A model generated the notes under the pieces. It made no database searches. It was not told the origin of the DNA and saw only the letters and a list, made by a program, of their open reading frames with translations. From NCBI GenBank assembly GCA_017507285.1, contig JAFWBF010000043.1, forward strand, positions 1-7,493: 7,493 nucleotides of DNA, given 5' to 3'. Position 1 is the stretch's first letter. Each line of letters begins with the position of its first letter. The stretch is from Bacteroidales bacterium. GTDB lineage: Bacteria > Bacteroidota > Bacteroidia > Bacteroidales > P3. The position numbers were made by a program, and so were the translations under genes. This document shows positions 1 through 5,551 of the stretch, piece by piece.

Positions 1-11
1 AAAAATATCCG

Positions 12-19
12 TAACTTTG
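12..19 (+). promoter_or_regulatory. Bacteroidota-type -7 promoter element (TAACTTTG)
   Basis: TAACTTTG followed by CA matches the Bacteroidota sigma-factor -7 consensus TAnnTTTG exactly. The matching -33 TTTG would lie left of the window edge and cannot be checked. Transcription would begin near base 25 and run into the structured segment at 88-222. It could then either stop as a small RNA or continue as a leader of about 395 bases to the LRR gene; no terminator was seen between them. Confidence 0.5.
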
Positions 20-87
20 CAAACCGAAACCAAAAGAAAATAATATGTAATAAAGTAGAAATAAATATAATAACATAGTATAAACAC

Positions 88-222
88 AGAGCTTGATGCT
101 CTTATTCTCCTACATAAATAGTCTGGTAAACTAAAAAACAACGAGAATAAGACTGCATGGAGTTCACGCCCAACAAGGCGTGGATTTTCGTGTACTTATT
201 TGTTGTAAGGATTTTACCAGAC
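88..222 (+). ncRNA. putative structured RNA: small RNA or 5' leader of the LRR gene
   Basis: No open frame is evident, but many complementary segments are present. A 5' hairpin pairs 88-92 (AGAGC) with 98-102 (GCTCT). A closing stem pairs 121-130 (GTCTGGTAAA) perfectly with 213-222 (TTTACCAGAC). Nested inside it are 138-142 with 202-206, 146-151 with 195-200, and an apical hairpin 165-170 (CACGCC) with 177-182 (GGCGTG), which a U-A and a wobble pair can extend to 163-184. A different 9-bp perfect pairing, 101-109 (CTTATTCTC) with 143-151 (GAGAATAAG), would disrupt the 5' hairpin and the 146-151 stem, and could form a pseudoknot with the closing stem. A promoter element lies about 70 bases upstream. 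I do not recognise the family. A 6S-like small RNA, given the long closed irregular hairpin, or a cis-regulatory leader are both possible. Confidence 0.45.
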
Positions 223-359
223 ATCCATTGTAGAAATAAGATAATCATTGAAAGACTCACGCCTTTCTTTGTATCCCTTATTTACCGAATATCTGCCGAA
301 AAGCTCCCAAAAAACAAAATTTTATGTATAAATTAAATTTCAATTTCACAAACAAAACG

Positions 360-375
360 ATGCCAAATGGGGCAT
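360..375 (+). other. small hairpin upstream of the LRR gene's ribosome binding site
   Basis: ATGCC (360-364) pairs with GGCAT (371-375) around a 6-base loop. It ends about 33 bases before the Shine-Dalgarno. There is no U-run after it, so it is not a terminator. It may only shape the leader RNA. Five base pairs can occur by chance. Confidence 0.25.
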
Positions 376-408
376 ACAAAGAATTTATTTCAAACAATCA
401 AAACAAGA

Positions 409-416
409 AAGGAGGT
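409..416 (+). promoter_or_regulatory. strong Shine-Dalgarno (AAGGAGGT) of the LRR gene
   Basis: AAGGAGGT lies 5 bases before the ATG at 422 and is an almost perfect complement of the 16S rRNA 3' end. This fixes the start codon. It is unusual for this phylum, where most genes have only an A-rich leader. The other starts in this window (meaB, the GroES-like gene, the methyltransferase and the PKD gene) show no comparable motif. Confidence 0.75.
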
Positions 417-421
417 ATAAG

Positions 422-3400
422 ATGAAAAAAAGACTATTAATTTTGATGGTAACACTTACAGCAGTGTTACAAACAGCATGGGCATACGATTTTACTGCTA
501 CAGCACCTTCGGGACAAACACTGTATTTCGAGTTTGATTATGGCAATAACAATGCAGTTAGAGTTGTAGACCCCGGCTATGATGATTACGACGACAGCTA
601 TACCATGCCTACAGGCAATTTGGTAATTCCATCATCAGTTACTTACAATGGAGATACTTATTCGGTTACTATTATTGGATTTGAGGCTTTCAATGAATGT
701 ACCGGTTTAACCTCAGTATCTATTCCTAATTCGGTTACTTTTATTGGGGGATATGCTTTCAATGGTTGTACCGGTTTAACCTCAGTATCTATTCCTAATT
801 CGGTTACTACTATTGAATATAATACTTTTGAAGGTTGTACCGGTTTAACATCTGTAACTATTCCTAATAGTGTTACTTCTATTGGAGGTGCAACTTTCAA
901 TAATTGTAGTGGGTTAACTTCCGTTACTATTCCTAATAGCGTTACTTCTATTGGATCTGGCGCTTTCTCTGGTTGTACCGGTTTAACCTCTGTTATTATT
1001 CCTAATAGTGTTACTACTATTGAGCATTATGCTTTCTCTGGTTGTAGCGGTTTACCCTCCATTACTATTCCTAATAGTGTTACTACTATCGGAACCGATG
1101 CATTCTATGGTGTTATTAATATTGTTTATTATGGCACAGCAACAGATTATTATAATTGGGGAGCAATGTATAGAAATAAATATTATGAAAATGGTTTCTT
1201 GTACGAAGATAGTACAAAAACAATATTGTTTAAATATGGTGGCACAGATACGAATGTTACTATTCCTAATAGCGTGGATACGATTGGAGCTTATGCGTTC
1301 CAAAATAGCGGACTTACATCCATTACTATCCCGGAAAATGTAAGATATGTTGGATATAAAGCATTTGGTGTTGACTACGATCACTCATCATCTCTTACCA
1401 CCGTGGTATGGAATGCCAAAAATGCTTTTATTGATACTGATGGCATGAATTCAGATATTGATTCTCCATTTTCCGGTTGCAGTAATATATCTACTGTAAC
1501 TTTTGGCGATTCAGTAAGAGTTATTCCTGACTATCTTTTCACTAATCGTACCGGTTTAACCTCGGTTACTATTGGAAATAGTGTTACTACTATTGGAGGT
1601 TCTGCTTTTGCTCGTTGCACCGGTTTAACTTCCGTTACTATTCCTAATAGCGTTACTACTATTGGAGGTTCTGCTTTCGCTGGTTGCACCGGTTTAACCT
1701 CCGTTACTATTCCTAATAGTGTTACTTCTATTGGATCTGGCGCTTTCTCTGGTTGTAGCGGTTTAACCTCGGTTACTCTACCAAATAGTGTGGATACAAT
1801 TGGAGCTCAGGCGTTCTATAATACCGGTCTTACTTCCATTACTATTCCGGAAAATGTACAATATATTGGTAGTAAAGCATTCGGCATTGATTTGTATGGT
1901 AATCAATCATCTTCTCTTACTACTGTAGTATGGAATGCCAAAAATGCTTCTATCGCAAGTGATGGTTGGAATTACGATTTTCCATTTTACGGTTGTAGCA
2001 ATATATCTACTGTAACTTTTGGCGATTCGGTAAGAGTTATTCCTGACTATCTTTTCCCATCTGTTGCAGAAACACCAAATGTATATTATGGCAGAGATAT
2101 TGAAAGCTGGATTAATATAAAGAGAATAAATCCTGAAAATTATGGATATGGAATGTTCGGTTCTGGAAATTACAATTTATATATAAACAATCAGTTGGTT
2201 ACTAATTTAGATATTCCTAATACTGTAGATACTATACAATCTGGCACATTTAGGGGTTGCAATAGCATACAATCTGTAACCATACCCACTCAAATTGAGT
2301 TTATAGGAGAATATGCATTTTCAGGTTGCGATAGTCTAAGTTCACTAACATGGAATGCTATTAATTGTGATTTAGAGGATCAAAGTTTTGGTGGTAACAT
2401 AACTAATTTAGTTTTGGGCGATTCGGTACAAGTAATACCTGATAATGCATTTATAAGTTTTGATATAACCAATGTGAATTTGCCAAATTCTCTAACATCT
2501 ATTGGAGAAGGAGCTTTTATAGAATGTACAAATCTTGCTTCAATCACAATACCATCGCAGGTAACAACAATAGGAAATGGTGCATTTGGTGAATGTATTA
2601 ATCTAAGAAGTATAACGATGGAACCAACGGTACCACCTACAATTTATACAGGTACATTCTATGGTGTAGGCACAGGAGTAATGGTAAACGTACCATGCGG
2701 CACTGTGGAAGACTACAGCTCGGCTGCTTTCTGGTTCAACTTCTCTAATATACGGCAGTCAAGCGAATGTGTTAGAACTATAACTGCAATGAGTTTGAAT
2801 GCCACACAAGGCACTGTATTGGGAGGTGGCACATACGAATATGGAAGCACTGCCACAATAGCTGCCATACCACAAACAGGTTATCAATTCTACCAATGGA
2901 ACGATGGTAACACTAGCAACCCTCGCTCTTTGGTAGTATCAACCGATTCGTCGTTCATTGCTACATTCTCATCAATAACAACCGGCGGTGGTGTAACCCA
3001 CGATACTTTGTATGTGGACAGATATATCTACGACACAATTTATACCACCATTCACGACACTGTAAGCAATACTGTACATGATACAATAACATCAACTGTA
3101 CACGATACAATTACTAATACCGTTTATGATACAATAGATAATTTTATCTATGATACAGTGTATATAAGCGAAACCGATACGCTGTGGCTGTTCGATACTA
3201 TTTATCTGCACGACACCATCTATATATATGATACTATATATATAAGAGATAGTACTACGGGCATAGAAGATGTGTCGGTAATCAATGCCAAGATATATTC
3301 GAGCCGTAGCCGCATAGTGGTAGAAGGCGCCGATGGCAACAATGTAATGCTGTTTGATATGAACGGCAGATTGCTTGCCACCAAGCAAGACGAATACAGC

Positions 3401-3487
3401 GTATTGGAATTTGAAGTACCTATATCGGGTGCCTACTTCGTAAAGATAGGCAACTACAAAGCCAAGAAAGTAGTGGTGATAAAGTAA
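422..3487 (+). CDS. BspA-like leucine-rich-repeat surface protein with T9SS sorting domain
   Basis: A 1021-residue exported protein. Residues 1-21 are a signal peptide (basic MKKR, hydrophobic core, cleavage likely after AWA). From about 60 to 780 it is built from LRR_5/BspA-type repeats with the core LTSVTIPNSVTSIG: six 23-residue units at 88-225 and four at 371-462. Between and after these are longer modules with a VVWNAKNA...FGDSVRVIPD signature. Residues 784-852 resemble a divergent InlB B-repeat (GGGTYEYGSTATI, then GYQFYQW). Residues 860-943 are an Asp-Thr repeat stalk. Residues 948-1021 look like a T9SS type A C-terminal domain (LFDMNGRLL, GAYFVKIG, ending KKVVVIK). Family knowledge: BspA proteins of oral Bacteroidales bind host matrix proteins and mediate co-aggregation. 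Export by T9SS and cell-surface attachment are inferred from the C-terminus. The ligand cannot be told. The gene is monocistronic by position and is followed by a hairpin terminator. Confidence 0.92.
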   Translation: MKKRLLILMVTLTAVLQTAWAYDFTATAPSGQTLYFEFDYGNNNAVRVVDPGYDDYDDSYTMPTGNLVIPSSVTYNGDTYSVTIIGFEAFNECTGLTSVSIPNSVTFIGGYAFNGCTGLTSVSIPNSVTTIEYNTFEGCTGLTSVTIPNSVTSIGGATFNNCSGLTSVTIPNSVTSIGSGAFSGCTGLTSVIIPNSVTTIEHYAFSGCSGLPSITIPNSVTTIGTDAFYGVINIVYYGTATDYYNWGAMYRNKYYENGFLYEDSTKTILFKYGGTDTNVTIPNSVDTIGAYAFQNSGLTSITIPENVRYVGYKAFGVDYDHSSSLTTVVWNAKNAFIDTDGMNSDIDSPFSGCSNISTVTFGDSVRVIPDYLFTNRTGLTSVTIGNSVTTIGGSAFARCTGLTSVTIPNSVTTIGGSAFAGCTGLTSVTIPNSVTSIGSGAFSGCSGLTSVTLPNSVDTIGAQAFYNTGLTSITIPENVQYIGSKAFGIDLYGNQSSSLTTVVWNAKNASIASDGWNYDFPFYGCSNISTVTFGDSVRVIPDYLFPSVAETPNVYYGRDIESWINIKRINPENYGYGMFGSGNYNLYINNQLVTNLDIPNTVDTIQSGTFRGCNSIQSVTIPTQIEFIGEYAFSGCDSLSSLTWNAINCDLEDQSFGGNITNLVLGDSVQVIPDNAFISFDITNVNLPNSLTSIGEGAFIECTNLASITIPSQVTTIGNGAFGECINLRSITMEPTVPPTIYTGTFYGVGTGVMVNVPCGTVEDYSSAAFWFNFSNIRQSSECVRTITAMSLNATQGTVLGGGTYEYGSTATIAAIPQTGYQFYQWNDGNTSNPRSLVVSTDSSFIATFSSITTGGGVTHDTLYVDRYIYDTIYTTIHDTVSNTVHDTITSTVHDTITNTVYDTIDNFIYDTVYISETDTLWLFDTIYLHDTIYIYDTIYIRDSTTGIEDVSVINAKIYSSRSRIVVEGADGNNVMLFDMNGRLLATKQDEYSVLEFEVPISGAYFVKIGNYKAKKVVVIK
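683..1096 (+). repeat. LRR array A: six tandem 69-bp units
   Basis: Six in-frame 69-bp units encode residues 88-225 of the LRR protein, each with the pattern AF..C.GLTSVTIPNSVT.IG. Neighbouring units are very similar at DNA level, for instance TGTACCGGTTTAACCTCAG recurs exactly 69 bases apart at 698 and 767. This suggests recent expansion or homogenisation. The array ends in a non-repeat insert (about residues 230-275, rich in Tyr). Confidence 0.85.
1256..1540 (+). repeat. 95-residue LRR module, copy 1
   Basis: 285 bp encoding residues 279-373, running from VTIPNSVDTIGAYAF to the end of VRVIPDYLF. It is paralogous to 1772-2056, which has exactly the same length. The two copies differ mainly in a middle stretch where a two-residue insertion in one place is balanced by a two-residue deletion further on. 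Confidence 0.85.
1532..1807 (+). repeat. LRR array B: four tandem 69-bp units
   Basis: Four 69-bp units encode residues 371-462. This array overlaps the end of module copy 1 and the beginning of copy 2, so module and array form one alternating super-repeat. A 37-base stretch at 1721-1757 is identical to 941-977 in array A, exactly 780 bases away. Confidence 0.85.
1772..2056 (+). repeat. 95-residue LRR module, copy 2
   Basis: 285 bp encoding residues 451-545, the second copy of the module at 1256-1540. The last 20 residues (SNISTV to PDYLF) are identical in both. A third, much more diverged relative occupies 2207-2452 (residues 596-677), recognisable by IPNTVDTI, LTWNAINC and LGDSVQVIPDNAF. 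Confidence 0.85.
2999..3250 (+). repeat. Asp-Thr repeat stalk (xDT[ILV] units) in the LRR protein
   Basis: Residues 860-943 contain eleven units that begin with an aromatic, His or Thr residue followed by DT and then I, L or V (HDTLYV, YDTIYT, HDTITS, FDTIYL and so on), closing with RD. Spacing is 10 residues once, then 8 residues six times, then 6 residues four times. The alternating pattern suggests an extended beta-rich spacer that lifts the LRR head from the sorting domain. At DNA level the units have diverged, apart from a short TA-rich imperfect palindrome around 3222-3247. Confidence 0.85.
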
Positions 3488-3505
3488 ACCATAATACATA
3501 GATGC

Positions 3506-3546
3506 AAAAAAGAAGGTTGTAGTTTTATCTGCAACCTTCTTTTTCT
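3506..3546. terminator. bidirectional rho-independent terminator between converging genes
   Basis: AGAAGGTTG (3511-3519) pairs with CAACCTTCT (3532-3540). The stem extends inward to 3522/3529 through a G-U, an A-U and a G-C pair, around a 6-base loop. It is flanked by an A-run on the left and a T-run on the right, so it can terminate transcription on both strands. It lies 18 bases past the stop of the LRR gene and about 66 bases past the stop of the GroES-like gene. Confidence 0.85.
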
Positions 3547-3569
3547 TTGGAAACTATAGGGGATTGAGT

Positions 3570-3595
3570 TAAGGCAATTTTTGGAAATTACCTTA
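3570..3595. other. second inverted repeat downstream of the minus-strand operon
   Basis: TAAGG-C-AATTT pairs with AAATT-A-CCTTA around the loop TTGG, with a single C/A mismatch. It lies 17 bases beyond the stop codon of the GroES-like gene. There is no U-run right after it on either strand, so alone it is a poor terminator. It may protect the 3' end of the minus-strand mRNA or pause polymerase before the shared terminator. Confidence 0.4.
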
Positions 3596-3612
3596 TGTAG
3601 AAATTGTATGCG

Positions 3613-3972
3613 TTATTCAAAGTCGTCGCGTTCTACAAGCAATATGGCATTTTGGGGTACTATATAGTATTTCTCGCCATTATATTTTATTTCGGTGGCT
3701 CCTTTTTGTAGGAATATTGCCAAGTCACCGGGTTTTACTTGTAGAGGTAGGTAGTTGGTATTGTTTTTCTTGGGGTTCCATGTTTCGCTCTCGTCCATTG
3801 AGGGTAAAGCATAACCGGGACCGCATTTAAGTATATATCCCTTTTGTATCTCTTCCTTGTCTTTGTAGCCTGCCGGGAGGTAGAGTCCGCTTTTGGTTTT
3901 GTCGGCTCCACCTATAGGTTGTATCAATACTCGGTCGCCTATTATTATCAGTTTATCTAAATCAATATTCAT
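3613..3972 (-). CDS. GroES-like (Cpn10 family) protein, 119 residues
   Basis: The fold pattern is that of chaperonin 10: GDRVLIQP at residues 12-19, a mobile-loop-like stretch with TKSGLYLP at 26-33, KGYILKCGPG at 44-53, and the C-terminal half VKPGDLAIF, GATEIKYNGEKYYIV, NAILLVE at 79-114. Canonical GroES is about 97 residues. The extra length is mainly an insertion around residues 54-78 (including ETWNPKKNN), where the usual protein has a short roof or linker segment. The mobile loop lacks the typical GGI(V/M)L triplet but keeps SGLYL, so GroEL docking is plausible though not assured. The start codon lies 8 bases after the meaB stop, which points to one operon and possible translational coupling. 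No groEL is next to it, so it is probably a paralogue of the housekeeping GroES rather than groES itself. Confidence 0.82.
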   Translation of the reverse strand: MNIDLDKLIIIGDRVLIQPIGGADKTKSGLYLPAGYKDKEEIQKGYILKCGPGYALPSMDESETWNPKKNNTNYLPLQVKPGDLAIFLQKGATEIKYNGEKYYIVPQNAILLVERDDFE

Positions 3973-3980
3973 GTTATAGA

Positions 3981-5096
3981 CTATTTGTTTTTAGAAATAT
4001 TGTCGAAGTATAGGTCTATCAGCTGTTCGGCAGCTTTGTAGCCACTCACCTTGTCGGCAAGTATGTTTTCTTTGGCCACTGCCAATTCCTTTTCTATTAT
4101 GCCTTCGTTGTAGAAATGTTCTTTCAGAGAGGCTTCGATGGTTTCGTATAGTATACGGATGTTTTGTTTCTGACGTTTTTGGTAGAAGAATCCGTTGCTT
4201 TTTGTAAAAGCCACATAGTCCATTACGTTGTTCCAAAGTTCTTCGATGCCCATTCCCGAGTAGGCCGAGCTAAGCATTACCTTTGGCAACCAACCCGATT
4301 CGGGCATTGGAAATAGGTGCAAAGCGTTGCGGTATTGAGTGGCGGCAAGTTCCGACTTTGTTTTGTCTATATCCGACTTATTGATGGATATCATGTCGGC
4401 CATTTCCATTATACCGCGTTTTATGCCTTGCAGCTCGTCGCCGGTGTTGGCAAGTTGTAACAGTAGGAAGAAATCAACCATCGAATGGGCTGCCACTTCC
4501 GATTGTCCTACACCTACAGTTTCAACAATAATAACATCAAAACCTGCTGCTTCGCATAATAGGATTATCTCTCTGGTTTTGCGTGCCACACCACCCAACG
4601 AGCCTGCACTTGGGGAAGGACGTATAAAGGCATTCGGATCTATCGACAAGGCTTCCATACGTGTTTTGTCGCCCAATATACTTCCGCCCGAGCGTTCGCT
4701 ACTGGGGTCTATTGCCAATACGGCGACTTTGTGATTGTGTGATGTAAGCATGGTGCCCAAAGCCTCAATGGTTGTGCTCTTTCCGGCTCCGGGTACACCG
4801 GTTATTCCCAAACGTATGGATTTGCCTGAATGGGGCAGACAGCGTTCTATAACGGCTTGTGCTTTGTCTTGATGTGCCGGCAAGGTGCTTTCCACCAAAG
4901 TGATGGCACGGCTAAGCAAGGTGCGGTTACCTTCCAATATGCCTGCCACAAGTTCGTCGACCGTAGGCTCTGGCTTTTTTAGCGACTTCATTCGTGCAAG
5001 ATAGCTGTTGTTTACAATATCGGGTTGCTCTATGCCTTTTTGCACATTTAGTGCCGATTCGTAGTCAAAGTTGCTATGTAGTTTCTTATCTTCCAT
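3981..5096 (-). CDS. meaB: methylmalonyl-CoA mutase-associated GTPase MeaB (ArgK family)
   Basis: A 371-residue SIMIBI-class P-loop GTPase of the MeaB/ArgK family. The P-loop is GVPGAGKST (100-108, Lys106). Family-specific blocks follow: AIDPSSERSGGSILGDKTRM (128-147), with the Asp and Ser of the Mg/switch I region, then ETVGVGQSE (192-200, switch II). The guanine-specificity motif is NKSD (239-242), and LSSAYSG (276-281) is the G5 region. An alpha-helical N-terminal part (about 1-95) and a C-terminal dimerisation-type helix region (about 305-371) complete the family length. Family role: it gates loading of adenosylcobalamin into methylmalonyl-CoA mutase and protects or rescues the enzyme, using GTP in the cytoplasm. 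The mutase genes are not in this window. The old name ArgK (arginine transport kinase) is considered a misassignment. It is first in a two-gene operon with the GroES-like gene. No Shine-Dalgarno is seen; the start is preceded by an A/T-rich leader. Confidence 0.95.
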   Translation of the reverse strand: MEDKKLHSNFDYESALNVQKGIEQPDIVNNSYLARMKSLKKPEPTVDELVAGILEGNRTLLSRAITLVESTLPAHQDKAQAVIERCLPHSGKSIRLGITGVPGAGKSTTIEALGTMLTSHNHKVAVLAIDPSSERSGGSILGDKTRMEALSIDPNAFIRPSPSAGSLGGVARKTREIILLCEAAGFDVIIVETVGVGQSEVAAHSMVDFFLLLQLANTGDELQGIKRGIMEMADMISINKSDIDKTKSELAATQYRNALHLFPMPESGWLPKVMLSSAYSGMGIEELWNNVMDYVAFTKSNGFFYQKRQKQNIRILYETIEASLKEHFYNEGIIEKELAVAKENILADKVSGYKAAEQLIDLYFDNISKNK

Positions 5097-5124
5097 TGTT
5101 TTTGTATATAAAAATGTGATGTTG

Positions 5125-5140
5125 GCGGTAATAATACCGT
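5125..5140. other. short inverted repeat in the meaB leader
   Basis: CGGTA-ATAA-TACCG (5126-5139) is a perfect 5-bp inverted repeat, extendable by a G/T pair. It lies 29 bases upstream of the meaB start codon, inside the likely 5' untranslated region. It could be an operator half-site pair or an mRNA hairpin. Chance is not excluded. Confidence 0.3.
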
Positions 5141-5237
5141 TTTCGTGTTTTTTAATGTATCTTTTTCCGAGTGCAGAATATTTTGTAAATTAATGATTTT
5201 ATGTGATAAATATCATTATGTAATATCTGCATTCCGA

Positions 5238-5247
5238 TGCAAAAATA
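5238..5247 (-). promoter_or_regulatory. candidate -7 promoter element for the meaB operon
   Basis: Read on the minus strand this is TATTTTTGCA, a match to TAnnTTTG with the common trailing CA. Transcription would start near 5230 and give a leader of about 135 bases. A TTTG lies 12 bases upstream (5260-5263), shorter than the usual -33 spacing of about 19-21, so the -33 match is poor. A hairpin TGCAT-TCCG-ATGCA (5228-5241) overlaps the element and the predicted start, which could be an operator. Confidence 0.35.
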
Positions 5248-5306
5248 CGATATAATTTGCAAATAATTCTCTCTTTAGGAAAAATAATTATTTCCGTTGC
5301 AGAAAC

Positions 5307-5440
5307 TTTCATCAAAGAAGTGTTGAAATTGTACTCCGGATGTGTTTGAAAATGCCTCCTGATGTAGATTTATCTAGATCACGAGGGAGGTAAAACTAGA
5401 TCGTGAGGAAAATTGAACTGCATCGTGATGTAGTTTTGAA
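5307..5440. repeat. degenerate tandem repeat, about 22-bp period, palindromic core
   Basis: Four contiguous 22-base units begin at 5352, 5374, 5396 and 5418. Unit 5352 and unit 5418 agree at 16 of 22 positions by my hand alignment, and units 5374 and 5396 share CTAGATC then GAGG. Two weaker units lie before them (about 5307-5328 and 5329-5351), recognisable by TGTTGAAA and GGATGTGTTTGAAA. The best core is CTGCATCGTGATGTAG (5418-5433), a near-perfect palindrome, followed by a TTTTGAA spacer. Units 1 and 2 together can fold into a hairpin: CCTCC 5355-5359 with GGAGG 5386-5390, GAT with ATC, and TAGAT with ATCTA. There are no unique spacers and no cas genes, so it is not CRISPR. Confidence 0.6.
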
Positions 5441-5551
5441 ACATAATCGGACTTATTTCGTAAAAAATATTCGTCTGGTAAAACAATGTGCAAAATAAAA
5501 AAAATAAAAAGCCGTTATAGGCAAATTGCGAATCAATAATATGATATTGAG

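Larger units (their letters stand above)
5097..5551. other. 455-base divergent intergenic region, meaB / RNA methyltransferase
   Basis: No convincing coding frame was seen. From left to right it holds the meaB leader with a small inverted repeat (5125-5140), the candidate meaB promoter with an overlapping hairpin (5228-5247), a perfect 10-bp palindrome ATTTGCAAAT (5255-5264), the degenerate 22-bp repeat array (about 5307-5440), and an AT-rich leader before the methyltransferase with a copy of GTCTGGTAAA at 5473-5482. A plus-strand TAGTTTTG (5431-5438) inside the last repeat unit matches the -7 consensus, but the nearest ATTG lies only 15 bases upstream, so it is a weak promoter candidate for the methyltransferase gene. 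Confidence 0.6.

Noticed and set aside
264..271. Second promoter for the LRR gene (TTTCTTTG)
   Set aside because: The A of TAnnTTTG is missing and there is no -33 element at suitable spacing.
658..900. Minus-strand open frame with a repeated TELGIDTEVKPVQP-like pattern
   Set aside because: It is the antisense image of the LRR repeats; its periodicity comes only from the plus-strand gene. No own start signals.
1008..1384. Open frames on both strands inside the LRR gene
   Set aside because: Hydrophobic or low-complexity translations that shadow the repeat region; the + frame gene continues intact through it.
3092..3499. Minus-strand frame of 135 codons opposite the Asp-Thr stalk and sorting domain
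   Set aside because: Ile/Tyr-rich shadow of the repeat, with no recognisable domain, on the strand opposite a well-supported gene.
4339..4734. Plus-strand frame of 131 codons opposite meaB
   Set aside because: It lies wholly inside the conserved GTPase gene, antisense, with no domain signature.
5307..5440. CRISPR array
   Set aside because: Units are contiguous with about a 22-bp period, poorly conserved, without unique spacers or cas genes.
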